From RGIG2094 sp045660065 (GTDB taxonomy: Bacteria; Bacillota; Clostridia; RGIG6154): a DNA stretch of 9,692 bases. Location: positions 1 through 9,692 of the forward strand of contig JAZRDC010000019.1 of the NCBI GenBank assembly GCA_045660065.1, read 5' to 3'. Below are positions 1 through 6,690 of the stretch, piece after piece; the first letter of the stretch is position 1, and each line of letters begins with the position of its first letter. The position numbers were made by a program, and so were the translations under genes. The notes beneath the pieces were generated by a model. That model saw nothing but the letters and a program-made list of their open reading frames with translations, did no database searches and was not told where the DNA came from.

Positions 1-1
1 C

Positions 2-472
2 CTGATAAACATTTCAAAGGAAAGTATCTATGTCCCGGGACTTGGTGTTTTTGATGACACACCTAAAAATGATGAATCCAAACGTGTAATTAAAATTTCA
101 TCAGAAACAGTTAAACTTCTGCTGCTCTGGAAGAAAGAGCATTCTCGCACTCGCTTGCTGATGGGCGACCAATGGCAAGGAAGCAAAAAAATATTCACTT
201 CGAATTCGGGCGGGCCAATGCATCCGGATACCGCTTCCTGGTGGATAAAGAAATTTGCCGAATCAAACAGCTTCACCGGGATCCACACACATTCACTAAG
301 ACATACAAATGCAACACTTCTTATAGCCAATGGAACGGACCTCAGAACGGTAGCCAACAGACTCGGCCATACCAAAACAAGCACCACTACAAATATATAT
401 ACACACGCAATCAAAATGGCAGATGAAAAAGCATCTGACACTCTTTCAACTATACTGTCAAGAAAAGCATAA
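2..472 (+). CDS. Tyrosine recombinase/integrase, C-terminal catalytic part (5' end outside window)
   Basis: The reading frame is open from the window edge and gives 156 residues before TAA. It contains the second half of a phage-type integrase catalytic domain. A beta-hairpin lysine sits in TPK (residue 22 of the visible part), followed by HSLRH (H97, R100), the LGH motif (H123) and the nucleophile region NIYTHA (Y133). The first catalytic arginine and the DNA-binding domains must lie upstream, outside the window. The protein would cut and rejoin DNA at an attachment site through a 3'-phosphotyrosine link. It ends about 185 bp from a tRNA-Thr 3' fragment, the usual arrangement of an integrase at the end of a prophage or integrative element inserted in a tRNA gene. 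No frame break is seen in the visible part. Whether the full gene is intact cannot be judged. Confidence 0.93.
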   Translation: MINISKESIYVPGLGVFDDTPKNDESKRVIKISSETVKLLLLWKKEHSRTRLLMGDQWQGSKKIFTSNSGGPMHPDTASWWIKKFAESNSFTGIHTHSLRHTNATLLIANGTDLRTVANRLGHTKTSTTTNIYTHAIKMADEKASDTLSTILSRKA

Positions 473-482
473 TTCTCTATCA

Positions 483-509
483 GAGTCGATTAAAAATCGG
501 CTCTTTTTT
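483..509 (+). terminator. Intrinsic terminator of the left integrase gene
   Basis: An 8-bp stem (483-490 with 496-503, one G-T pair) closes an A-rich loop and is followed directly by six T. It begins 11 bases after the integrase stop codon. Confidence 0.85.
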
Positions 510-549
510 GTCCATTATTTGTCCATTGTTGTCCATTATTTGTCCATTA
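507..549 (+). repeat. Four direct repeats TTTGTCCATTA, likely integrase arm-type sites
   Basis: Copies start at 507, 518, 529 (one T shorter) and 539, with the core TTGTCCATT unchanged. The spacing of 10-11 bp places every copy on the same face of the helix. They lie between the integrase stop and the tRNA-Thr attachment site. That is where tyrosine integrases of Gram-positive elements often have arm-type binding sites. The repeats are seen directly; the role is inferred. Confidence 0.7.
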
Positions 550-656
550 TTTTCAGAAAACTTTACAAAACAGCAGAACATTTCACAAGCCACAAACCGC
601 ACTATTAAGCCACTTTGCGAAATTCCACACCACTTCACAACATACATTCTTATTTT

Positions 657-701
657 TTGGTAGTGTGGAGGTCACGGGTTCGATTCCCGTCAATAGCTCC
701 A
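657..701 (+). other. Attachment site: 3' part of a tRNA-Thr(GGU) gene left by integration
   Basis: From the anticodon loop onward this is a canonical tRNA 3' portion. It has anticodon GGT (659-661), 3' anticodon strand TGTGG (664-668), variable loop AGGTC, T stem ACGGG/CCCGT (674-678 with 686-690) around TTCGATT, acceptor 3' strand CAATAGC (691-697), discriminator T and encoded CCA (699-701). Nothing upstream of 657 matches a tRNA 5' half, so this is not a functional gene. The break falls in the anticodon loop, a common crossover site for tyrosine integrases, and an integrase gene lies just upstream. I read it as the att site at the right end of the element. The intact tRNA-Thr should lie at the other end, outside the window. 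A decayed tRNA without any element is less likely. Confidence 0.85.
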
Positions 702-706
702 AACAA

Positions 707-735
707 AAAAAGATGCCGTATGGCATCTTTTTTTT
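707..735 (+). terminator. Terminator of the tRNA-Thr remnant
   Basis: AGATGCC/GGCATCT pairs around GTAT and extends with flanking A and T runs, so it could work on both strands. It sits a few bases after the CCA of the tRNA-Thr fragment, as expected for the original tRNA transcript. Confidence 0.85.
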
Positions 736-768
736 GTTTAATCTAAAGGGAATCGAAGCCTGAGAGGG

Positions 769-883
769 CATTTTGTGGCAATAAAAGTTGCCGGTGGCAA
801 GTTTTATAACAAAATGGTGCACAGTCGGGTACCGAAAGTTTTAACTTTCGGTCGACAAGCAGTGCAAATTCTAATGAATTTGC
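769..883. other. Structured intergenic segment with several hairpins between the tRNA-Thr end repeats
   Basis: No gene is visible here. Four pairings can be drawn by hand: CATTTTGT/ACAAAATG (769-776 with 809-816) enclosing GGCAA/TTGCC (777-781 with 788-792); ACCGAAAGTT/AACTTTCGGT (831-840 with 843-852), extended by GTCG/CGAC (824-827 with 853-856); and GCAAATTC/GAATTTGC (864-871 with 876-883). All stems are perfect. The segment could be a small non-autonomous mobile sequence, a recombinase-binding region, or a structured RNA. The sequence does not decide between these. Confidence 0.6.
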
Positions 884-940
884 TTCCCGTCAATAGTTCC
901 AAAAAAAAGAAGATGCCGTATGGCATCTTTTTTTTTTGAT
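884..940 (+). repeat. Second copy of the tRNA-Thr 3' end plus terminator
   Basis: Positions 884-940 repeat 684-740 almost base for base at an offset of exactly 200 bp. The copy starts in the T loop (TTCCCGT), continues through the acceptor 3' strand with one C-to-T change (AATAGTTCCA), and includes the whole terminator. The rest of the tRNA is absent from this copy. It may be an older attachment-site scar, or the end of a small inserted segment. Confidence 0.85.
909..937. terminator. Bidirectional terminator at the 3' end of the cyclase-family gene
   Basis: This is the same AGATGCC/GGCATCT hairpin as at 707-735, with A runs on the left and T runs on the right. It lies 16 bases past the stop codon of the minus-strand gene at 953-1546, so it can end that transcript as well as plus-strand transcription. 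Confidence 0.8.
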
Positions 941-952
941 TTAAACTAAATT

Positions 953-1546
953 TTAATCTTCAATCAAAATTGCTCTGCAGGGCGAACCGTCTGCACCTGA
1001 TAAATTAAGTGGTGCAGCATTTAAAAAATAAGCACCCTCTGAAACCTCTGCCAAGCGAATGCCTTCAAGCAGGATAACATTTGCCCCTAAAAGTATGTGG
1101 TGCACTTCCATAGGTGCATCTTCAGGTCCGACTGTCTGAGATTCATTACCCAAAAGCAATATTTTATTTGAGGCAAACACTTTTGCCGCCTCTGCAGATA
1201 CTTCTGCTTTCCCCTTAATTAAAATTCTTTTTGCTGATTCCACATTCAATTCTTTCGCCTTTTCAATTATCTTTGCAGCGTCATCCCCCGAGACAATCCC
1301 GTGATGTTCTGCCACATAAGCCATTCCGACAAAAGCATCTAAGCATATTTTATCCACGGTTTTTCCGTCTTTTATAAAATGAAATGGGGCATCTATATGT
1401 GTACCGTTATGAGCGCACATACTAAATTCCGTCAAATTATACAAATCGCCTTTTTCCATTACACTCAGCATCTTTTTTTGAGGGGTTGGGTCTCCGGGAA
1501 ACACCAGACAACCAAAAACCTCCTGGGAAATGTCATATATTTTCAT
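953..1546 (-). CDS. Cyclase family protein / kynurenine formamidase-like metal hydrolase
   Basis: This 197-residue protein belongs to the family containing bacterial kynurenine formamidase (KynB), isatin hydrolase and so-called polyketide cyclases (Pfam Cyclase). The N-terminal segment has the FPGDP motif (residues 16-20). The metal-binding signature HNGTHIDAPFHF (46-57) supplies the His/Asp ligands, normally for Zn or Mn. The length is close to the family norm of about 200-220. No signal peptide is seen, so it is probably cytoplasmic. The start is supported by GGAG seven bases upstream. Terminators on both sides and its own promoter make it a single-gene unit, not part of the pfl operon. The family hydrolyses amide or lactam bonds, and some members release formate. 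The substrate here cannot be read from sequence, and a kynurenine role is doubtful because no tryptophan-degradation gene is nearby. Confidence 0.85.
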   Translation of the reverse strand: MKIYDISQEVFGCLVFPGDPTPQKKMLSVMEKGDLYNLTEFSMCAHNGTHIDAPFHFIKDGKTVDKICLDAFVGMAYVAEHHGIVSGDDAAKIIEKAKELNVESAKRILIKGKAEVSAEAAKVFASNKILLLGNESQTVGPEDAPMEVHHILLGANVILLEGIRLAEVSEGAYFLNAAPLNLSGADGSPCRAILIED

Positions 1547-1582
1547 TCTTATTCTCCATTTTTTGTTTAGTTTTACAGAACT

Positions 1583-1611
1583 ATTTTACCATAAAAATTT
1601 TTATTTTACAA
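1583..1611 (-). promoter_or_regulatory. Promoter of the cyclase-family gene
   Basis: Reading the minus strand, the -35 is TTGTAA (1611-1606), the spacer is 17 bp, and the -10 is TAAAAT (1588-1583) with an extended TG. It lies about 40 bp upstream of the start codon at 1546. Confidence 0.7.
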
Positions 1612-1640
1612 GAAAGATTAAATTTATAATTAATCTACAT

Positions 1641-1665
1641 AAAAAAAGACGAGGTTTTCACCTCG
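1641..1665 (-). terminator. Terminator of the pflB-pflA-transporter operon
   Basis: On the minus strand CGAGGT-GAAA-ACCTCG (1665-1650) is followed by TC and seven T. It begins about seven bases after the transporter stop codon and separates the operon from the cyclase-family gene. Confidence 0.9.
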
Positions 1666-1671
1666 CCCGTT

Positions 1672-2970
1672 TTATTTATTTTTAGTTGGTTTTACAAGTA
1701 ACATACTTAAGCACAATGCTACAACATAAAGGCTTAATGTTACGATAAGCACTGTCTGGTAACCTACCGGATTTACCATGTAGCCTCCAACATCAACTTT
1801 TTCACCGAAGTGATTTACAATCCATGTTGCGAGTTGATTACCTGTGAGTCCGGCAAATCCCCATGCTGAAAGTGTGATACCGTGAATTGCACTGATGTTG
1901 CTCATACCGTAATGGTCTGATAAAAGTGTTGCCACGTTTGAAAAACCACCGCCGTAGCCTGCATTAATCATCATAATAAGAACAATTACCAAGCCTGTTA
2001 AAAGTGCGTTTCCTGCACCATTTTTGATGCCACCTGTCAATACTACAAGACCTGATAAAACAATTGAAACAATAAAAATGAGTTTATAAATTGTGTTTCT
2101 GTCTTTGAGTTTATCAGCCCATGCTGAATATCCAAGTCTTCCGCCTGCATTAAAGATAGCAGAAAATGTTGAAATAATTCCAACTGCTCCGGCAAGGCCT
2201 AAACATTTAACAATATTTTTTTCCTGAGAAATAAGTGCCAAGCCACAAGTGATGTTAATATAAAACATAAGCCATACGCCGATATAGTTTGAAAGCGGTT
2301 TTGTTTTTAAAACTTCAAAAATACTTTTCTTGTTTTCTTTTGTTTCAGGTTCGTGCCAGTCATCAGGCTTTTTAAGAAGCAAATGACCTACAAACATCAT
2401 AACAAAATAAACTGCCGCTAAAATGAAGAACATTTTATAAAGTCCGCCATCGCCCAATGATTTAAGCATCCATTCCATAATCGGACTTGCAATGGCTTTA
2501 GCAGCACCAAATCCTGCAACTGCAAGACCTGTTGCCAAACCTTTTTTCTCTTTAAACCAAAGCATCAATGTTTTTACAGGTGATAAATAACCTGTACCAA
2601 GACCAATACCCATTAAAACACCATAGCTGAGATAAATACCTATCAAAGCAACAATGCTTCCTTTATGCATACCACCGTAATAAATGAATGCACCTGCACC
2701 TGCCATACCAAGTGCAAAACAAATTGCTGAAATAAGTGATGATTTATGAATATCTTTTTCAACAACGTTTCCTAAGAATGCCGCTGACATTCCAAGGAAG
2801 AAAATTGCTAAACTAAATGCCCATTCTGTTGCGCTTTTTGAAAAACCGATGTAGTTTGCTATATCTTCTGAAAAAAGCGACCAGCAATATACTGTACCAA
2901 TACTGCAATGGAGCAAAAGTGCAGGAATGGCACCTCTTGTCCATTTCAAACTGCCGTATGTATCTTTCAT
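1672..2970 (-). CDS. OFA-family MFS transporter (oxalate/formate antiporter-like)
   Basis: This 432-residue, very hydrophobic protein has about 12 predicted membrane spans, the usual size for the major facilitator superfamily. Residues 121-160 carry the family's glycine-rich stretch with PVKT and WF, then KEKKGLATG and a glycine-rich helix, as in oxalate:formate antiporter relatives. A second glycine-rich patch with SNVATLLSDHYG lies in the C-terminal half. The gene begins 16 bp after the pflA stop with its own GGAG ribosome binding site, and a terminator follows, so it closes the pfl operon. Family members move oxalate, formate, lactate, pyruvate and similar monocarboxylates. The pfl context suggests formate export or exchange, in place of the FocA channel found next to pfl in enterics. 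That substrate is an inference. No oxalate-degradation gene is visible nearby. Confidence 0.88.
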   Translation of the reverse strand: MKDTYGSLKWTRGAIPALLLHCSIGTVYCWSLFSEDIANYIGFSKSATEWAFSLAIFFLGMSAAFLGNVVEKDIHKSSLISAICFALGMAGAGAFIYYGGMHKGSIVALIGIYLSYGVLMGIGLGTGYLSPVKTLMLWFKEKKGLATGLAVAGFGAAKAIASPIMEWMLKSLGDGGLYKMFFILAAVYFVMMFVGHLLLKKPDDWHEPETKENKKSIFEVLKTKPLSNYIGVWLMFYINITCGLALISQEKNIVKCLGLAGAVGIISTFSAIFNAGGRLGYSAWADKLKDRNTIYKLIFIVSIVLSGLVVLTGGIKNGAGNALLTGLVIVLIMMINAGYGGGFSNVATLLSDHYGMSNISAIHGITLSAWGFAGLTGNQLATWIVNHFGEKVDVGGYMVNPVGYQTVLIVTLSLYVVALCLSMLLVKPTKNK

Positions 2971-2986
2971 AACAATCGTCTCCGTT

Positions 2987-3694
2987 TTAAGAATTTAATA
3001 TTTTTTCTAATTCAGATATGTCTTCCCTTGAAGGTTCTTTAATATGTTTTAAAGGAAATTCAATTCCCATATTATCATATTTTGTTTCGCATATTTTGCG
3101 GAAAGGCAAAAGTTCAACCTTATCTACGCAACTGTATTTTTTTACAATATCGCGAAGTTTCAAAACACTGTCTGAATTATCATTCAATGTTGGAATTACA
3201 ACATATCGAATTGTAACAGGAATATTTTTTTCATTTAAATATTCCAAAAACTCAAGTACAATTGAAAGTTTGGTACCAACATTTTCCTGATATTGTTCAT
3301 CATTTGTATATTTAATATCAAGTAAAACTCTGTCTGTTTCACTCAAGAGTTTCTTTGTTGCTTCAGACAGAATAATTCCTGAAGTATCAAGACAAGTGTT
3401 TATACCTTCATTGTGAGAAAGTTTAAAAACCTCATAACAAAACTCTGCTTGCAAAAGCGGCTCACCACCTGAAATGGTTATGCCGCCTTTTTCGCCAAAG
3501 TATTCTTTATAACCCAAAGCCTTTTTAACAATATCTTCAGGACTGTATTCGGTGCCTGCGTTTAATTCCCATGTATCAGGATTATGACAGCATTTGCAAC
3601 GAAGTGGGCAGCCTTGTGCAAAAACCACAAAGCGAATTCCCGGCCCGTCAACTGTGCCAAGACTCTGGATAGAATGAACTTTACCTTTTATCAT
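2987..3694 (-). CDS. pflA: Pyruvate formate-lyase activating enzyme (radical SAM)
   Basis: This 235-residue protein is of normal length for PFL-activating enzymes. It reductively cleaves S-adenosylmethionine on a [4Fe-4S] cluster and abstracts a hydrogen from the glycyl-radical residue of PflB. The cluster motif CPLRCKCC fits CX3CX2C with C29, C33 and C36. The N-terminal GTVDGPGIRFVVF is the PFL-activase signature, and GGITISGGEPLLQ supplies the SAM-binding GGE motif. The start codon overlaps the pflB stop in an ATGA arrangement, with only a weak Shine-Dalgarno, so translation is probably coupled to pflB. No ferredoxin-like insert with extra cysteines is present between the radical SAM motifs. 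This separates it from the activases of many other glycyl radical enzymes and supports pyruvate formate-lyase as the partner. Confidence 0.96.
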   Translation of the reverse strand: MIKGKVHSIQSLGTVDGPGIRFVVFAQGCPLRCKCCHNPDTWELNAGTEYSPEDIVKKALGYKEYFGEKGGITISGGEPLLQAEFCYEVFKLSHNEGINTCLDTSGIILSEATKKLLSETDRVLLDIKYTNDEQYQENVGTKLSIVLEFLEYLNEKNIPVTIRYVVIPTLNDNSDSVLKLRDIVKKYSCVDKVELLPFRKICETKYDNMGIEFPLKHIKEPSREDISELEKILNS

Positions 3695-5922
3695 ATGCTC
3701 TGATGGAAAGTTCTTGAAATAACTTCTTTCTGCTGGTCGCGAGAAAGTTTATTGAAGTTAACTGCGTAGCCTGAAACACGGATAGTGAGGTTTGGATAAT
3801 CTTCCGGATTTTCATAGGCTTTAATAAGAGTTTCTCTGTTTAATACGTTAACATTAATATGATGTGCCATTTTACCGAAGTAACCATCCAAAATAGCAAC
3901 GAGGTTTGTATTTCTTTCTTCAGGTGTTTTACCTAAAGCTTCAGGAGCTATTGAGAATGTGTTTGAAATACCGTCACGGCAATCTTCATATTTTAATTTT
4001 GCTACTGAGTTGAGAGATGCGAGTGCACCATTTTCTTCTCTGTTGTGCATTGGGTTAGCACCAGGAGCGAAAGGCTTACCTGCTTTTCTACCGTCTGGTG
4101 TAGCACCTGTGTTCTTACCATACATAACGTTAGATGTAATTGTAAGAACTGACAATGTATGAATTGCATTTTTGTATGCAGGAGTTTTTCTGAGTTCTGT
4201 GATAACTTTGTGTGTGATGTCTTTTGCAATCAAGTCAACACGGTCATCATCGTTACCGAATTTAGGGAAGTCGCCTTCTCTTTCAAAGTCTACAATGTAT
4301 CCCATTTCATCTTTAACAGGTGAAACTTTAGCAAATTTGATTGCAGACAATGAGTCAGCAACTACTGAAAGGCCTGCAACACCGAATGCCATTAAACGTT
4401 CAACATCTGTATCGTGAAGTGCCATCTGTGTTTTTTCGTTTGCATATTTGTCGTGCATGTAGTGGGTGAGATTCATTGTATCAACATAAAGTTTGCTGAG
4501 CCATTCAATGTAAATGTTGTATCTTTCCATTACAGCGTCAAATGTTAAGCTTTCGCCTTCCAATACAGGCATCTGAGGTCCGATATGTACGCCTGTTGTT
4601 GTATCAAAACCACCGTTGATAGCAATAAGCAAAAGTTTTGCCAAGTTGCATCTTGCGCCGAAGAACTGCATCTGCTTACCGATTGTCATTGCTGATACGC
4701 AGCAAGCGATAGCATAGTCATCACCGTGTAATGGTCTCATCAAATCGTCGTTTTCATACTGGATTGAATCTGTATCTTCTGAAACTTTTGCACAGAAACG
4801 TTTGAAGCCTTCAGGAAGATCTTTTGACCATAAGATTGTAAGGTTTGGTTCCGGTGATGGTCCTAATGTGTAAAGTGTGTTAAGAATTCTGAATGAACTC
4901 TTTGAAACAAGTGTTCTGCCATCTTCGCCCATACCACCTACTGCTTCTGTGATCCACATTGGATCGCCACCGAAGAGTTCGTTATATTCAGGTGTTCTTA
5001 AGTGTCTTGCCAATCTGAGTTTAATAACAAAATCGTCGATAAGTTCCTGAGCCTGCTGTTCAGTAAGTTCGCCGTTTGCGATATCTCTTTCAATATAAAT
5101 ATCGAAGAATGTTGCAACTCTACCTAATGAGTTTGCAGCACCGTTCTGTTCTTTAATTCCTGCAAGATATGCAAAATATGTCCACTGAATTGCTTCTCTT
5201 GTATTTTTTGCAGGTTCGCTGATATCATAACCGTACATAGCAGCCATTTCTTTCATAAATCCTAAGAAAGCGATCTGCTGGAAAAGTTCTTCTGAAAGAC
5301 GAGCATTATCAACATTGAATTCTTTGTCTGCCAATGCTTTTTTGTCTTTAGTCTTTTCTTCAATAAGTTTATTTACACCGTAAAGTGCTACTCTTCTGTA
5401 GTCACCGATAATTCTACCTCTGCCGTATGCATCAGGAAGACCTGTGATTACGTGACATTTTCTTGCAGCTCTCATTTCATCAGTATAAACTCTGAATACA
5501 CCATCGTTGTGAGTTGTTCTGAATTTGAATTCATCTTCAACTTTATCACTCAAACGATATCCGTATGCAGAACAAGCCTGACGAGCCATTCTGATTCCGC
5601 CGAATGGGTTTACACCTCTTTTTAATGGGCTGTCTGTCTGTAAACCAACGATAAGTTCATTTTCCTTATCAACATAACCTGGTGCATAGTTAACAAGTGA
5701 TGAAACTGTGTTAACATCAACATCAAGTACCCCATCATTTTCTCTTTCTTTACGGAAAAGTTCCTGAACTTTTGCCATAAGATTATTTGTACGTTCTGTT
5801 GCCCCACTTAAAAAGCTTGAATCGCCTTTGTACTCTTTGTAATTCTGCTGAATAAAATCACGAACGTTAATTTCGTCCTGCCATTTTCCTTCAACAAAAC
5901 CATTCCAATTGTTATGTTTCAT
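3691..5922 (-). CDS. pflB: Formate C-acetyltransferase (pyruvate formate-lyase)
   Basis: This 743-residue cytoplasmic glycyl radical enzyme converts pyruvate and CoA to acetyl-CoA and formate. The active-site cysteine pair is C407-C408 in ACCVSAM, the double-cysteine arrangement specific to PFL among glycyl radical enzymes. The glycyl radical loop near the C-terminus is RVSGYAVNF with G718. The length and the N-terminal NNWNGFVEGKW match clostridial PflB. The frame stays open upstream to an ATG at 5964, but I start at 5922, because AAGGAGG lies five bases before it and the upstream codons run into the leader terminator. The gene heads the operon pflB-pflA-OFA transporter. A strong promoter, an overlapping palindrome and a riboswitch-type leader precede it. 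No defects in key residues were found. Confidence 0.97.
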   Translation of the reverse strand: MKHNNWNGFVEGKWQDEINVRDFIQQNYKEYKGDSSFLSGATERTNNLMAKVQELFRKERENDGVLDVDVNTVSSLVNYAPGYVDKENELIVGLQTDSPLKRGVNPFGGIRMARQACSAYGYRLSDKVEDEFKFRTTHNDGVFRVYTDEMRAARKCHVITGLPDAYGRGRIIGDYRRVALYGVNKLIEEKTKDKKALADKEFNVDNARLSEELFQQIAFLGFMKEMAAMYGYDISEPAKNTREAIQWTYFAYLAGIKEQNGAANSLGRVATFFDIYIERDIANGELTEQQAQELIDDFVIKLRLARHLRTPEYNELFGGDPMWITEAVGGMGEDGRTLVSKSSFRILNTLYTLGPSPEPNLTILWSKDLPEGFKRFCAKVSEDTDSIQYENDDLMRPLHGDDYAIACCVSAMTIGKQMQFFGARCNLAKLLLIAINGGFDTTTGVHIGPQMPVLEGESLTFDAVMERYNIYIEWLSKLYVDTMNLTHYMHDKYANEKTQMALHDTDVERLMAFGVAGLSVVADSLSAIKFAKVSPVKDEMGYIVDFEREGDFPKFGNDDDRVDLIAKDITHKVITELRKTPAYKNAIHTLSVLTITSNVMYGKNTGATPDGRKAGKPFAPGANPMHNREENGALASLNSVAKLKYEDCRDGISNTFSIAPEALGKTPEERNTNLVAILDGYFGKMAHHINVNVLNRETLIKAYENPEDYPNLTIRVSGYAVNFNKLSRDQQKEVISRTFHQSI

Positions 5923-5952
5923 AATATCCTCCTTCCGCCGGTTTCGTCCCGC

Positions 5953-5993
5953 AAAAAAGGACAAACCAGCTCGTTTTTTGAACTAGTTTGCCC
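5953..5993 (-). terminator. Leader terminator (expression platform of the riboswitch)
   Basis: A 14-bp stem with some G-T pairs (5993-5980 with 5972-5959) and a 7-base loop is followed directly by six T (5958-5953). It lies 30 bp upstream of the pflB start codon, so transcription would stop before the operon unless the aptamer holds P3. Confidence 0.9.
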
Positions 5994-6060
5994 AGACGGC
6001 CGGCATTAATATATTTTACACTTCCTTGCGGTAATCCGCATAATCCGTCAATAATGTAAA
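5953..6060 (-). promoter_or_regulatory. ZTP (pfl-motif) riboswitch in the pflB leader
   Basis: The minus-strand leader folds by hand into the ZTP aptamer plan. P1 is TTACATT (6059-6053) with AGTGTAA (6022-6016). P2 is TGCGG/CCGCA around ATTA (6040-6027). The internal loop carries GACGG on its 5' side and AAGGA on its 3' side. After an A/T linker comes P3, GCC/GGC (6004-6002 with 5992-5990), whose loop has CCGTC followed by TGGGC. GACGG (6049-6045) can form the pseudoknot with CCGTC (5999-5995). The terminal CCGTCTGGGC block matches the conserved 3' domain of this class. The class, originally named for its association with pfl genes, senses ZTP/ZMP. The terminator stem reuses the GGGC of P3, so aptamer and terminator exclude each other. 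That implies an ON switch by antitermination, giving more PFL when 10-formyl-THF is short. Confidence 0.9.
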
Positions 6061-6075
6061 TTACATTTACATTAT
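6051..6075. promoter_or_regulatory. Perfect 25-bp palindrome over the pflB -10 and start region, possible operator
   Basis: ATAATGTAAAT (6051-6061) and ATTTACATTAT (6065-6075) are exact 11-bp inverted repeats around TAC. The right arm overlaps five of the six bases of the pflB -10 box. The predicted transcription start near 6064 falls in the centre. A bound dimer would block the promoter. I cannot assign a regulator; it does not match the Rex site as I know it. Part of the symmetry is shared with riboswitch P1. Confidence 0.55.
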
Positions 6076-6099
6076 ACAACACAATATATAGTTTGTCAA
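6071..6099 (-). promoter_or_regulatory. Promoter of the pflB operon
   Basis: On the minus strand this is TTGACA (6099-6094), a 17-bp spacer and TATAAT (6076-6071), with both hexamers at SigA consensus. The leader from about 6064 to the start codon is about 140 nt. Confidence 0.92.
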
Positions 6100-6150
6100 T
6101 CTATTTTTACATAGTTTTTTAAAAAAAATACAAAATTTTTTAAAAAACAC

Positions 6151-6179
6151 TTTACTAACTACCGAATTTGTGGTATTAT
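6151..6179 (+). promoter_or_regulatory. Promoter of the tRNA-Pro array
   Basis: TTTACT (6151-6156), a 17-bp spacer and TATTAT (6174-6179) preceded by TGG form an extended -10 promoter. It ends 27 bp before the first tRNA-Pro 5' half and points away from the pfl operon. The only other candidates are weak A/T-rich stretches inside the array. Confidence 0.75.
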
Positions 6180-6206
6180 ATAATGTGGTCGTGATGCAAA
6201 CTATTG

Positions 6207-6408
6207 CGAGGTGTGGCTCAGTTTGGTAGAGTACTTCGTTCGGGACACGGTACTAATTAGTTCATTAGTATTGAGCCGAACTCCCTAAAACCTTTTAACA
6301 CCGCCACTTTACGGCGACTTAAAAAACAAAATACATGTGGTCAAATAAGTTTTGACCACATGTTATCCCACAGACACGGGAATATAGAAAAAACTAAATA
6401 TTTTATTT
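6207..6408 (+). pseudogene. tRNA-Pro 5' half followed by a non-tRNA segment (repeat unit 1)
   Basis: Positions 6207-6247 match a tRNA-Pro from the acceptor 5' strand CGAGGTG through the D arm to the anticodon loop TTCGGGA. After GGGAC (6243-6247) the tRNA 3' half is replaced by unrelated sequence with a TACTAAT/ATTAGTA hairpin and a 13-bp perfect hairpin (6333-6345 with 6351-6363). The acceptor strand differs from that of the intact tRNA downstream. No pairing 3' half exists, so it cannot make a normal tRNA. The promoter at 6151-6179 would transcribe it. Confidence 0.75.
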
Positions 6409-6609
6409 CGGGATATAGCGCAGTTTGGTAGCGCGCTTCGTTCGGGACACGGTACTATTCAATTCATTAATATTGAGCCGAACTCCCACAAACCTTTTAA
6501 CACAGCCACTTTACGGCGACTTAAAAAACAAAATACATGTGGTCAAACAAGTTTTGACCACATGTTATCCCACAGACACGGGAAATATAAAAAACTAAAT
6601 ATTTTATTT
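6409..6609 (+). pseudogene. tRNA-Pro 5' half followed by the same non-tRNA segment (repeat unit 2)
   Basis: This is a tandem copy of unit 1, shifted by 202 bp. By eye, about ten differences occur over the roughly 165 bp after the anticodon loop. The tRNA 5' half (CGGGATATAGCGCAG onward) is identical to that of the intact tRNA-Pro at 6610. The 13-bp hairpin is kept perfectly (6535-6547 with 6553-6565), and its only change from unit 1 is in the loop. The smaller TACTAAT hairpin has two mismatches. TTATCCCACA near 6566-6575 resembles the true 3' acceptor end TTATCCCGACCA. Confidence 0.75.
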
Positions 6610-6686
<77 letters not shown>

Positions 6687-6690
6687 ACAA

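Noticed and set aside
28..441. Minus-strand open frame of 137 codons opposite the left integrase
   Set aside because: It is antisense to a clear recombinase catalytic domain and shows no recognisable family.
507..549. Possible CRISPR array or microsatellite
   Set aside because: The repeats are 10-11 bp and contiguous, with no spacers, and no cas genes are present. Their place beside an integrase fits arm sites better.
583..822. Minus-strand open frame of 79 codons with LLTGIEPVTSTLP
   Set aside because: This peptide is the well-known false translation of a tRNA 3' end in reverse. It crosses the tRNA-Thr remnant and a terminator and has no ribosome binding site.
5923..5964. Upstream ATG at 5964 as the pflB start
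   Set aside because: It would add 14 residues not typical of PflB and begins inside the leader terminator. The ATG at 5922 has a near-perfect Shine-Dalgarno.
6207..6609. T-box leader or intron-containing tRNA as explanation for the tRNA-Pro half units
   Set aside because: No T-box sequence or downstream amino-acid gene is present. The units lack a proper 3' half to splice to: only a short TTATCCCACA resembles the acceptor end, and T-arm pairing is missing.
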